From the NCBI RefSeq assembly GCF_020217025.1, contig NZ_JAIWOF010000051.1, positions 1 through 10,000 on the forward strand: a stretch of 10,000 nt of DNA, given 5' to 3'. The notes below the pieces were generated by a model. The model made no database searches. It was not told the DNA's origin and saw nothing but the letters and a program-made list of their open reading frames with translations. The first letter of the stretch is position 1; every line of letters starts with the position of its first letter. Source of the stretch: Flavobacterium sp. Lineage in GTDB: Bacteria; Bacteroidota; Bacteroidia; Flavobacteriales; Flavobacteriaceae. Below, in pieces: positions 1-7,715 of the stretch. The position numbers and the translations under genes were made by a program.

Positions 1-1652
1 ATCAAATGACATTTCCACTAAAAGAGGCTAAAGGTTGGAATACTTTCATCCAAAATAAGGTAAATAAAAACAATTTAAACACTACAGATTCCATTCAAGA
101 AGTCATTAAAAAACACGATAAATTTGCTCTTTATTCGCCTAAAAATGATGATTTTACTATGGCATGGAATGAGAACAACGTTATTATTTATGAGATTATT
201 GAAACCAGAAATAACTTTGCTTACTCTGATTTTTCTGATGCTACGATAGCTGTAGATACTGCCGCAGTGGTTGTAGATGAAGAATATTATGATGATGCTC
301 CAGTTGAGGTTATTGAAGTTGTAGAAGAAGTTCCTGCTAAAGTTATTTTAGATAAAAAAATTAAAGCTGGAGAAGGTGCTCCAATAGAAGAATTAGTTGA
401 TAAAAGAGCTGGGGTTGCAGAAGATGTTACTGAAGAGGAAGACATTGAAGAAGCGGATTTTAATGATGAAGAGTATAAAAAATGGATAGCTTCTTTTGAA
501 AAAGAACAAGCACTAGAGCGAATCCAAAAGCATGAAAAACAAGAGGAACAAATTGCACTTTTATTTGAAAATGAATTTGTAACACCTGTATCTTCAAAGA
601 TAAATACAAAGGCCGACATTGCTTGTTGGATTAATTATGAAGCTGTTTATGGCAGAATGAGTTCGTTTTATTATTTGTTAGGTTCTATCAATTCAAATAG
701 AGAAGTAAACAATTCTAAGAATGCTATTAAAGGAATGAATGTTGATTTCTATTTTGAGAATAATAAAGCCCGAATGGAGCAAAAAGTAGAATATTCAGAA
801 TCTCTTGCCAATGTGATGCAAAAAGTAGTTGCGAGAAAACCGAATAAAAATATTTTTAATTACTTCCCAAAACAAGAGCCTTTAGCGTATTTTTCATATC
901 ATTCGAGTACCGAAGAATTGCTTAAAAATTATCCAGAAATCATGGAGCAAATTTTGGGTAATATGCCAATTGACAAAAAAGATACCGAAATAATAACAGA
1001 TTTAATTTCAACTATTGTTGATGAAGAAGCTACTGCAACGCTTTTTGATGGTGACATTTCAATGTTTTTACATGCTATGGAAACATATGAAAGTACTTTT
1101 ATGTCGCGAACTTATGATGAAGATTACGAAGAAGTTGAAGAAGAAAAAACCATTACCAAAACTCGACCAATTTTTACTATGATTATGACTTCTACTCATC
1201 CAACAATGGGAGATAAGTTATTGAATTTAGGTGTTAGAAAAAATCTTTTACAAAAAGTAGATGACTATTATTTGGTAAATCAATCAGAAGAACTAGGGGA
1301 TTTCATGATTATCAAGAGAGGAGATGTAATGGTATTTACTAATGGTTTGGATTATTTAAATAATGGATCAAAATCAGATTTCACTAAAAAAGTAAAGAAA
1401 GATTTAGCTGCAAATTATTTTTATGGAAATTTTGAAATACAACGTTTCTTCAAATCCTATTTATTAAACCAAGATTTCGGAAATGACACTGCTAAAATGG
1501 TACGTTTAGGGAATCAGTTTAAAAACATGGAGTTTAAAGCTTCAAATAAGATAAACAATCGCATTATGAAATTAGAAATGGATATTAATTCTAATTTTTC
1601 AAATGAAAACATTGTACTTCAAATGTTAGATTTAATCGATTTCTTAGATTAA
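1..1652 (+). CDS. DUF4836-like protein of unknown function, 3' part (5' end outside window)
   Basis: The reading frame is open from the left edge. The first ATG is at position 6 and gives 548 residues to the TAA ending at 1652 (numbering below uses that Met as 1). I think this Met is internal: there is no signal peptide, and the opening residues (FPLKEAKGWNTFI, then TMAWNENNVII near 51-61) read like the middle of the first half of DUF4836-type Bacteroidota proteins, which normally start with an export signal. Residues about 91-190 form a very acidic linker ending in a charged, probably coiled-coil helix. Residues about 200-548 resemble the family's second half, including LFDGDISMF (346-354) and a second acidic patch (370-381). 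The function is unknown; such proteins are usually predicted to be exported or lipid-anchored, which cannot be checked here. The family call is from memory of the pattern. It is convergent with hemF. Confidence 0.6.
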   Translation, partial: QMTFPLKEAKGWNTFIQNKVNKNNLNTTDSIQEVIKKHDKFALYSPKNDDFTMAWNENNVIIYEIIETRNNFAYSDFSDATIAVDTAAVVVDEEYYDDAPVEVIEVVEEVPAKVILDKKIKAGEGAPIEELVDKRAGVAEDVTEEEDIEEADFNDEEYKKWIASFEKEQALERIQKHEKQEEQIALLFENEFVTPVSSKINTKADIACWINYEAVYGRMSSFYYLLGSINSNREVNNSKNAIKGMNVDFYFENNKARMEQKVEYSESLANVMQKVVARKPNKNIFNYFPKQEPLAYFSYHSSTEELLKNYPEIMEQILGNMPIDKKDTEIITDLISTIVDEEATATLFDGDISMFLHAMETYESTFMSRTYDEDYEEVEEEKTITKTRPIFTMIMTSTHPTMGDKLLNLGVRKNLLQKVDDYYLVNQSEELGDFMIIKRGDVMVFTNGLDYLNNGSKSDFTKKVKKDLAANYFYGNFEIQRFFKSYLLNQDFGNDTAKMVRLGNQFKNMEFKASNKINNRIMKLEMDINSNFSNENIVLQMLDLIDFLD

Positions 1653-1667
1653 TTTAATCATATAAAT

Positions 1668-1702
1668 AAAAAACTCCGCTATAAGAATAGCGGAGTTTTT
1701 TT
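1668..1702. terminator. Bidirectional intrinsic terminator between the DUF4836-like gene and hemF
   Basis: A perfect 9-bp stem (CTCCGCTAT at 1674-1682 pairing with ATAGCGGAG at 1687-1695) encloses the loop AAGA at 1683-1686. It is flanked by six A (1668-1673) and seven T (1696-1702), so each strand reads as a GC-rich hairpin followed by a U-tract. It lies 15 nt after the upstream gene's stop, and its right-hand T-tract overlaps the hemF stop codon (1701-1703). It should end transcription of both convergent units. Confidence 0.93.
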
Positions 1703-2603
1703 ATACCCAATCGATTGGTTTTGCTAATATTTTCAATAATTTTTCTTCTTCGCTTCCTGGTTCAGGATGATGGTCGTACACCCATTGCACATGTGGAGGT
1801 AAACTCATCAAAATACTTTCGATTCTTCCATTGGTTTTTAGTCCGAAAAGTGTGCCTTTATCGTGAACCAAATTGAATTCTACATAACGGCCACGACGTA
1901 TTTCTTGCCAAGTTCTTTGAGCATCCGAATAAGGTAAATCTTTTCTTTTTTCTACAATTGGAACATACGCTTGCAAGAAAGAATTCCCAACTTCGGTTAC
2001 AAAATTGAACCAATCTTCCATTGACATTACTTCAGTTGCTTTTAGATAATCGAAAAACAAACCGCCAATTCCTCTTGCTTCAAATCGGTGTGCGTTCCAA
2101 AAGTATTCGTCACATTTCTTTTTATAATTGGGATAGAATTCAGGATTATGTTTGTCGCAAGCATTTTTACAAGTTTGGTGAAAATGTTTTGCATCTTCTT
2201 CAAACAAATAATATGGTGTTAAATCTTGTCCGCCACCGAACCATTGGTTGATGATGTTACCGTTTTCATCGTACATTTCAAAATAACGCCAATTCGCATG
2301 AACGGTTGGCACCATTGGATTTTTTGGATGAATGACCAAACTCAATCCACAAGCAAAGAAATCCGCTTCTCCTACGCCGAACATTTTTTGCATCGTATCA
2401 GGCAATTTACCATGAACGGCTGAAATGTTCACACCGCCTTTTTCAAAAACAGTTCCGTTTTCAATAACACGTGTGCGACCGCCACCACCTTCTGCTCGTT
2501 CCCAAACATCTTCACGAAATTTGGTGCTACCATCAATATCCTCTAATCCTTTACAGATTTGATCTTGTAGGTTTTGTATGTAGGTGTAGAATTTATTTTT
2601 CAT
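1701..2603 (-). CDS. hemF: Oxygen-dependent coproporphyrinogen III oxidase
   Basis: HemF carries out the O2-dependent oxidative decarboxylation of two propionates of coproporphyrinogen III to give protoporphyrinogen IX, in the cytosol. The protein has 300 residues, the usual bacterial length. Family signatures are clear: GGGGRTRV (39-46), VHANWRYFE (101-109), WFGGGQDLTPYY (121-132), RFEARGIGGLFFDYL (173-187) and the C-terminal RGRYVEFNLVHDKGT stretch (237-251). Histidines 92, 102, 142 and 172 match in spacing the four conserved histidines of E. coli HemF. The start is 6 nt after the hemE stop, and the gene is last in the operon, with its stop inside the terminator T-tract. The presence of HemF implies aerobic heme synthesis; no oxygen-independent HemN is seen here. 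Confidence 0.97.
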   Translation of the reverse strand: MKNKFYTYIQNLQDQICKGLEDIDGSTKFREDVWERAEGGGGRTRVIENGTVFEKGGVNISAVHGKLPDTMQKMFGVGEADFFACGLSLVIHPKNPMVPTVHANWRYFEMYDENGNIINQWFGGGQDLTPYYLFEEDAKHFHQTCKNACDKHNPEFYPNYKKKCDEYFWNAHRFEARGIGGLFFDYLKATEVMSMEDWFNFVTEVGNSFLQAYVPIVEKRKDLPYSDAQRTWQEIRRGRYVEFNLVHDKGTLFGLKTNGRIESILMSLPPHVQWVYDHHPEPGSEEEKLLKILAKPIDWV

Positions 2604-2609
2604 CTTTAT

Positions 2610-3635
2610 TTATTGACCATATTCCTTCACAGCCTCAACAAAAGCTTTAGCGTGATCTACCGGAATGTTTGGTAAAATACCGTGACCTAAGTTTACAATG
2701 TATTTGTCTTTTCCGAATTCGTCAATCATTTCGTGAACCATTTTTTTGATGGTTGGGATTGGAGATAACAAACGACTTGGGTCGAAATTCCCTTGTAACG
2801 TGATGTCACCACCGGTTAAATAGCGTGCGTTTCTAGGTGAACAAGTCCAATCTACTCCTAAAGCAGATGCTTTTGATTTTGACATTTCGTTTAAAGCGAA
2901 CCAACATCCTTTTCCAAAAACGATTACTTCTGTTTCTTCGGCTAACGCTTCTACGATTTGGTTGATGTATTGCCATGAAAATTCTTGATAATCTACCGGA
3001 GAAAGCATTCCTCCCCATGAATCAAAAATTTGAATCGCATTACAACCTGCTTTTACTTTTTCTTTTAAGTATAAAATCGTAGTATCAGTAATTTTTTGTA
3101 ATAATAGGTGAGCTGCAACTGGATTTGAAAAACAAAATCCTTTTGCGGTATCAAAACTTTTAGAACCTTTTCCTTCTACAGCATAACAGAAAATCGTCCA
3201 TGGTGAACCAGCGAAACCAATTAATGGCACTTCGTCGTTCAACATTTCTTTGGTTAGTTTTACTGCATCCATTACGTAACCTAAAGTTTCGTGAATATTT
3301 GGCACAAAAACTTGGTTTACTTGCTCAGCAGTACGAATTGGATTTGGAATTATCGGACCTAAATTGTCTTTTAATTCCACGTGAATTCCCATAGCTCTTG
3401 GAACTACTAAAATATCTGAGAATAAAATCGCAGCATCCGGTTTTACAATACGAATGGGTTGTACCGTGATTTCAGCAGCTAATTCTGGAGTTTCGCAACG
3501 CGTGAAAAAATCATATTTGTCGCGCAAAGCTCTAAATTCTGGTAAATATCTTCCGGCTTGACGCATCATCCAAACAGGTGGACGTTCAACAGTTTCTCCT
3601 TTTAATGCTCGTAAAAATAAGTCGTTCTTAATCAT
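2610..3635 (-). CDS. hemE: Uroporphyrinogen decarboxylase
   Basis: HemE removes the four acetate carboxyls of uroporphyrinogen III to give coproporphyrinogen III, a cofactor-free cytosolic reaction. The protein is 341 residues, normal for the family. The N-terminal signature [16 protein letters not shown] (20-35) carries the substrate-carboxylate-binding arginines 25 and 29. Asp74 (in LFSDIL), Tyr151, Ser206 (in FDSWGG) and His318 (in NLGHGI) correspond to the active-site residues known in human UROD (Asp86, Tyr164, Ser219, His339). The ATG at 3635 gives the family's normal N-terminus and is preceded by an A-rich stretch, not a Shine-Dalgarno site. It is separated from hemD by 29 nt, the longest gap in the operon, and from hemF by 6 nt. 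Confidence 0.98.
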   Translation of the reverse strand: MIKNDLFLRALKGETVERPPVWMMRQAGRYLPEFRALRDKYDFFTRCETPELAAEITVQPIRIVKPDAAILFSDILVVPRAMGIHVELKDNLGPIIPNPIRTAEQVNQVFVPNIHETLGYVMDAVKLTKEMLNDEVPLIGFAGSPWTIFCYAVEGKGSKSFDTAKGFCFSNPVAAHLLLQKITDTTILYLKEKVKAGCNAIQIFDSWGGMLSPVDYQEFSWQYINQIVEALAEETEVIVFGKGCWFALNEMSKSKASALGVDWTCSPRNARYLTGGDITLQGNFDPSRLLSPIPTIKKMVHEMIDEFGKDKYIVNLGHGILPNIPVDHAKAFVEAVKEYGQ

Positions 3636-3649
3636 TTTTTATACTTTAT

Positions 3650-3672
3650 GCTTTAAGCAATTGGCTATAAGC
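3650..3672. repeat. Short degenerate GCTTWAAGC-type repeat at the hemD/hemE junction
   Basis: On the plus strand the spacer and the end of hemD read gctttaagc (3650-3658), then five bases (aattg), then gctataagc (3664-3672), two near-identical 9-mers. A weaker related piece, actttatgc, lies next to them at 3643-3651. The second copy covers the last hemD sense codon and stop. This may be a remnant of a short intergenic repeat or simply AT-rich low complexity; no terminator-like hairpin with a U-tract forms. Confidence 0.35.
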
Positions 3673-4324
3673 GTTTATAATATTTTATTACTTCGGTAAT
3701 TACATTTTTAACGGTGGGTTGCGATGCAATTATTATGTTGTTTGTTTTGTTTTCTAATGCTTTTGCTGTGGTGGTTCCAATGCAAAAACAGGTTTTGTTT
3801 TCTAATGAATTCTTTTCTGAAAAGCTGTTGACTCCAGACGGACTATAAAACAAAACACCATCAAATGGTTCTTTGATTTGGTGTCGTTTCAGCTTGGTTT
3901 CATATACGACAATTTCGTTATATGCGATTTTATTTTGCTGAAAAAAATCGGGAATTGTATTTCTTCTGATATTTCCGCAAAAGAAAGTAAACGAGTTAGT
4001 TTTATATTTTGATTCGATTATTTGGATTAATTCTTCGGCATAATCGGCACTTTCAATAACGGTGAATCCTTTCTTTTCAAGGAAACTTCGGGTTTTACTT
4101 CCCACACACAAACACGAAATGGAATGAACGTTTTTTATATCCGATTTTAAAACACTTTTTACCGCTTCTTTACTTGTAAAAACCAAGTAGCCATTGAGTT
4201 GAGGTGTTTCAAAATTAATTGATTTAGTTTGAATGAAATCCTTTTCTACAAGTTCAATTTTAGCATCAGAAAGTTTGTTTTTTAATGCTTTTGAAAGTTT
4301 TTTTGTAGAGAGAATTCGGGTCAT
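3665..4324 (-). CDS. hemD: Uroporphyrinogen-III synthase
   Basis: HemD cyclises hydroxymethylbilane with inversion of ring D to give uroporphyrinogen III. The family is poorly conserved in sequence, so the call rests on a few weak signatures plus context. The 219-residue protein has the expected two-lobed alternating alpha/beta pattern. It contains VFTSKEAV (48-55), VYETKL (140-145), FYSPSGVNSF (159-168), IGTTTAKAL (182-190) and ASQPTVKNVI (200-209), matching the usual YFTSxxAV, Y(E/K)T, FTSPSxVxxF, IGxxTAxAL and AxxPTxxxL pattern. It lies between the K+ uptake genes and hemE. Its ATG is a single nucleotide after the trkA stop, which suggests translational coupling. It is slightly shorter than many homologues (about 240-260 residues), but both lobes seem complete. 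Confidence 0.92.
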   Translation of the reverse strand: MTRILSTKKLSKALKNKLSDAKIELVEKDFIQTKSINFETPQLNGYLVFTSKEAVKSVLKSDIKNVHSISCLCVGSKTRSFLEKKGFTVIESADYAEELIQIIESKYKTNSFTFFCGNIRRNTIPDFFQQNKIAYNEIVVYETKLKRHQIKEPFDGVLFYSPSGVNSFSEKNSLENKTCFCIGTTTAKALENKTNNIIIASQPTVKNVITEVIKYYKRL

Positions 4325-4325
4325 T

Positions 4326-5033
4326 TTAGCTTCTAATTTGTTGTTCTTCTTGACCTAAACAATAGATTTCAATATCTTTATTGTATCCATAAACTACCAA
4401 AATATCATCTTCTAAAACTACTGTTTCTGGCGCAGGACGCCCAATAGATTCTTTAATAATAGATTTTTTTCCGATAAGATTTCGTTTTTCTCTCTTTCGA
4501 ATAATCGTAATTAGTGTTAAATGATATTTATCTATTGAATCCAATTCGGCTAATGTTTTTCCAAAGAATTCAGGTTTCGCTTTAACTTCAGAAATTGTAA
4601 AATTATCATCCAATTGATAGTTTTCTAAAGTTGATTTGAAGTTGATTTGTTTGGTTAATCTGTCTGCCGATTCTTGTTCTGGATGAATAATGCTATGAAT
4701 TCCCATTGCTTCTAAAACCGTATCGTGAATTGGCGATAAAGCACGACTAATAATTTTTACGTCGCTCAATTTTTTTATTATGGCTGTTGTTATAATAGCC
4801 GCACCTTCATTTTCTCCAATAGCAACTACTACTTTGTCGGCATCTTTTAAAGGCAACGCTTCATAGGATAATTCATTAGTAGAGTCCAACGCTATGGCGT
4901 GTGAAATTTTATCTTTGATAAGATTAATTTTTTCGATGTTTTTGTCAACACCAATTACTTCGTTTCCTGTTTCAGTAAGACTGATAGCAAGCGACATTCC
5001 GAAGTTTCCTAAACCAAATACGATAATTTTCAT
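4326..5033 (-). CDS. trkA: TrkA/KtrA-type K+ uptake regulatory subunit (RCK domain protein)
   Basis: This is a cytosolic nucleotide-binding gating subunit that sits on the inner face of a TrkH/KtrB K+ channel. The 235 residues hold one RCK-N Rossmann domain (about 1-130) with the GLGNFG dinucleotide-binding loop (7-12), acidic Asp30 at the end of the second strand to bind the ribose, and VVVAIGENEGAA (68-79). An RCK-C domain follows (about 145-220). A single N+C set is the size of KtrA, half that of E. coli TrkA, which has two sets, so a KtrA-like octameric ring is the more likely assembly. It starts 10 nt after the trkH stop, directly downstream of its channel partner, and is 1 nt from hemD. 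The symbol trkA follows common Bacteroidota usage; ktrA would be equally fair. Confidence 0.93.
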   Translation of the reverse strand: MKIIVFGLGNFGMSLAISLTETGNEVIGVDKNIEKINLIKDKISHAIALDSTNELSYEALPLKDADKVVVAIGENEGAAIITTAIIKKLSDVKIISRALSPIHDTVLEAMGIHSIIHPEQESADRLTKQINFKSTLENYQLDDNFTISEVKAKPEFFGKTLAELDSIDKYHLTLITIIRKREKRNLIGKKSIIKESIGRPAPETVVLEDDILVVYGYNKDIEIYCLGQEEQQIRS

Positions 5034-5043
5034 TTGGACAAGT

Positions 5044-6786
5044 TTAGTTAATTAATATATTTTCTTTTGGATATTCGTAAAACTGATGATTTAATCTACG
5101 CAATAATCCAACCATTAAGTTAAGCATTCCTATACGGCCAATAAACATACATGCAATTAAGACATATTTACTTGGTTCGGTTAATGTTGGTGTGAAATTC
5201 AAACTCAACCCCACAGTACTGTATGCTGAAAAACATTCAAAAGCAACTGTTAATAGAGGTGTTCCTTTTGGTTCAAAAATTAGTAAGGCTACAATTGAAA
5301 TTCCAATAGTTATTAATGAAATACACAAAATGGCAAAGGCTCTCGAAGTTGACTCAGATGAAATTCTTCTGCCAAACAATTGAATTCTACTTTTCCCACT
5401 TGCAACAGAAAAAATATTTAAAGTAGCTAATGCAAAGGTACTTGTTTTAATACCTCCCGCAGTAGAAGCAGGAGAACCACCAATCCACATTAAAAAAATG
5501 ACAAATAATAATGAAGGCACATTCATTTTGGTAAAATCAACGGCATTAAATCCTGCTGTTCTAGGTGTAACCGAATTAAAAGCCGCCGCCGTTATTTTAC
5601 CAAAAGTGGTTTGATGCTCTGATAAAGTGTTGTTATATTCTGAAATGAACAGAAAAATAAAACCACTAACTAACAATATTAAAGTAGTGTAAATTACAAT
5701 TTGAGTATTTAAAGTAATAATTCGGACTTTTTTGTGAATAATGGTTTTGTCAAAAAGTTCAACTACATGTGTTTTTATTTTCTGATAAAAGTTGAATACA
5801 ATGTTGTGACCTAAACCGCCTAATACAATTAATGTCATTATAACCCATTGTAAAAAATAGTTAAAACGAATTCCTTCATCATACAACCCAGCTGATAAAA
5901 TTGAAAATCCTGCATTACAAAATGCCGAAATGGAATGGAATATTGAAAAGAAAAATTTATTGTTGATAGTATTGTTGTCAATAATAGAAGAATAGACAAA
6001 AATGGCACCTATTAGTTCAACTCCTATTGTAAACATTACAACATTTAAAGCAGCTCTAAAAACATCACGTAATCCTTCTTGTGCTATAAAATCTTTTGTG
6101 TTTAATCCTTCTTTAAATGAAGAACTTCCTCTGAAAAAGAAAGCGAAAAAAGAAGTAAAAGTTAAAATTCCAATTCCTCCTAATTGTATTAAAACTAAAA
6201 TTATCGATTGTCCAACAATGGTAAATGAGTTAGAAGTATCTACAACTGTTAATCCTGTAACACAAACAGCACTTGTAGCGGTAAATAACGCATTGGTAAA
6301 AGTTATGCCGTTTGTAGTGGCGCTTGGTAGCATTAATAGAAAACCTCCGGTTAAGGCTAAGATCATAAAACTTCCAACAAATACAATAGCTGGATTGAAA
6401 TAAATATCATAAATGTGACGAACTAGAACTAATAGTCTAAGTAAAAAATAAAAGATAAGTCCGCCTTCAAATATTGGTTTTACTTTTTGAAGAATATAAT
6501 CAAAAGGAAAATTTAAATTTATGATGGTAACTATTCCAGAAGCAAGTAACATTCCAGTTATTAAAACCATATTTACAAGCGCTACCTTTTTATTGCTTTT
6601 GTATTTAAATGTTAAGAATTTAAACGTGTTGAACGCTAGAAGTCCAATCGTAAGAAAAATTAGCCCAATAACATGTGGCGAATTATAGTTTTCTTCGAAA
6701 TCATATCCAAAGTCAAAAACTATGAAAAGTAGTACGATGATATCAAAAAAGCGATATAAATAATTGAGTAACGATTCTTTCTCCAT
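5044..6786 (-). CDS. trkH: TrkH/KtrB-family K+ uptake channel subunit with N-terminal membrane extension
   Basis: This is the membrane pore subunit for K+ uptake. From the chosen ATG the protein is 580 residues. Four membrane-pore-membrane repeats are visible, and each keeps the selectivity-filter glycine: VTGL (G178), NAGF (G293), TAGF (G412) and STVGL (G526). The gating loop GGSPASTAGGIKTST (436-450) and the conserved Arg551 in FIGRIG are present. About 130 residues precede the core, with hydrophobic segments near 12-28, 38-58, 68-90 and 107-122; KtrB of Bacillus, at about 450 residues, lacks this. An in-frame ATG at 6870 exists, but it would overlap hemC by 73 nt and add a basic, non-membrane leader, so the ATG at 6786, 11 nt after the hemC stop, is preferred. 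The partner trkA follows directly. Confidence 0.94.
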   Translation of the reverse strand: MEKESLLNYLYRFFDIIVLLFIVFDFGYDFEENYNSPHVIGLIFLTIGLLAFNTFKFLTFKYKSNKKVALVNMVLITGMLLASGIVTIINLNFPFDYILQKVKPIFEGGLIFYFLLRLLVLVRHIYDIYFNPAIVFVGSFMILALTGGFLLMLPSATTNGITFTNALFTATSAVCVTGLTVVDTSNSFTIVGQSIILVLIQLGGIGILTFTSFFAFFFRGSSSFKEGLNTKDFIAQEGLRDVFRAALNVVMFTIGVELIGAIFVYSSIIDNNTINNKFFFSIFHSISAFCNAGFSILSAGLYDEGIRFNYFLQWVIMTLIVLGGLGHNIVFNFYQKIKTHVVELFDKTIIHKKVRIITLNTQIVIYTTLILLVSGFIFLFISEYNNTLSEHQTTFGKITAAAFNSVTPRTAGFNAVDFTKMNVPSLLFVIFLMWIGGSPASTAGGIKTSTFALATLNIFSVASGKSRIQLFGRRISSESTSRAFAILCISLITIGISIVALLIFEPKGTPLLTVAFECFSAYSTVGLSLNFTPTLTEPSKYVLIACMFIGRIGMLNLMVGLLRRLNHQFYEYPKENILIN

Positions 6787-6797
6787 TTTGGAATAAA

Positions 6798-7715
6798 TTA
6801 CTTTTTTAAATCCTGGCGAATGCTTTCCATTAAAACATTTCCACCGTCGTTTAAAATTGCTTCGGCGCAATTTTTTCCGAAGTTTTTATAAGAATCAAAA
6901 GTACAACTTTTTTTGATTGTGTGTTTTTCTTTTCCGTCTAAAGAGAACAAAACGCCTTCAAAATTTATTTTATCTGAAGTAAATGTTGCTAAAGCTCCAA
7001 TCGGTGCCGTACAACCACCTTCTAGTGTTTTTAAGAATTCACGTTCAATATGTGTACAAATTTCGGTTTCTGAGTGATTTAATTTGGATAAAGCTTCTTT
7101 GCAGAAATCATCGTTTTCCATAGCAACGACAACCATTGCACCTTGTGCTGGTGCAGGAATCATCCAACTTAAATCGATGTAATTTTCTGGTTTTAAATTG
7201 ATACGTTCTAATCCTGCTGCTGCAAAAATAGCTCCGTTCCAATCGTTATCTTGTAGTTTTTGCATTCGGGTATTTACATTTCCACGTAAATCAACCACAT
7301 TATGATTCGGATATTTATTTAACCATTGCGCTTGTCTACGCAAACTTCCCGTTGCGATAGTTCCTTCCGAATTTAAAAAATCTAAATTGCCTTTGTGCAC
7401 TAAAATATCTAACGTATTAGCACGTTCCAAAACTGCTGCTTGTACAATTCCGATAGGTAAAGCTGTTGGTACATCTTTCATAGAGTGAACCGCAATATCT
7501 ACCTGACCGTTTATCATAGCGATGTCTAAGGTTTTGGTGAAAATTCCAGTAATTCCTAATTCGTAAAGTGGTTTATCAAGAATAATGTCTCCTTGCGATT
7601 TTACAGCTACAATTTCTGTTTTGTAACCTAAATCATTTAATTTCTTTTGTACTGTGTGTGCTTGCCAAAGGGCTAATTCGCTATCACGAGTTCCTATTCG
7701 GATTATTTTGCTCAT
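6798..7715 (-). CDS. hemC: Porphobilinogen deaminase (hydroxymethylbilane synthase)
   Basis: HemC joins four porphobilinogens into linear hydroxymethylbilane. The protein is 305 residues, typical of the family. Visible marks are IGTRDSELALWQA (7-19), TGIFTKTLD (56-64), HSMKDVP with catalytic Asp81 (77-83), TGSLRRQAQW with Arg126/Arg127 (122-131), DLRGNVNTR (142-150) and APAQGA (188-193). LEGGCTAPIGA (231-241) carries Cys235, which would hold the dipyrromethane cofactor (Cys242 in E. coli). The ATG overlaps the last base of the hemA stop (TAATG), implying translational coupling of the first two operon genes. It is followed after 11 nt by trkH rather than hemD, which is its usual neighbour in many bacteria. 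Confidence 0.98.
   Translation of the reverse strand: MSKIIRIGTRDSELALWQAHTVQKKLNDLGYKTEIVAVKSQGDIILDKPLYELGITGIFTKTLDIAMINGQVDIAVHSMKDVPTALPIGIVQAAVLERANTLDILVHKGNLDFLNSEGTIATGSLRRQAQWLNKYPNHNVVDLRGNVNTRMQKLQDNDWNGAIFAAAGLERINLKPENYIDLSWMIPAPAQGAMVVVAMENDDFCKEALSKLNHSETEICTHIEREFLKTLEGGCTAPIGALATFTSDKINFEGVLFSLDGKEKHTIKKSCTFDSYKNFGKNCAEAILNDGGNVLMESIRQDLKK

Noticed and set aside
287..619. Minus-strand open frame rich in Ser (110 codons)
   Set aside because: It is the mirror of the Glu/Asp-rich linker of the plus-strand gene: antisense of GAA/GAT-type codons gives Ser/Phe-rich frames.
2021..2423. Two short plus-strand frames inside hemF
   Set aside because: They are antisense to a highly conserved enzyme, with no recognisable protein or start signals.
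6002..6403. Plus-strand open frame of 133 codons
   Set aside because: It is the antisense of the trkH core, which has all four filter motifs. The translation shows no domain and its composition fits a reverse shadow of a membrane protein.
5044..6870. Longer trkH reading frame starting at 6870 (28 extra residues)
   Set aside because: It would overlap hemC by 73 nt and add a strongly basic, cysteine-containing leader with no resemblance to TrkH N-termini. The ATG at 6786 is 11 nt after the hemC stop and opens directly into the first hydrophobic region.
6896..6903. TACTTTTG on the minus strand inside hemC, a possible promoter for trkHA
   Set aside because: It matches TAnnTTTG, but no TTG lies at the required distance upstream, and such 8-mers are expected by chance in this AT-rich DNA.
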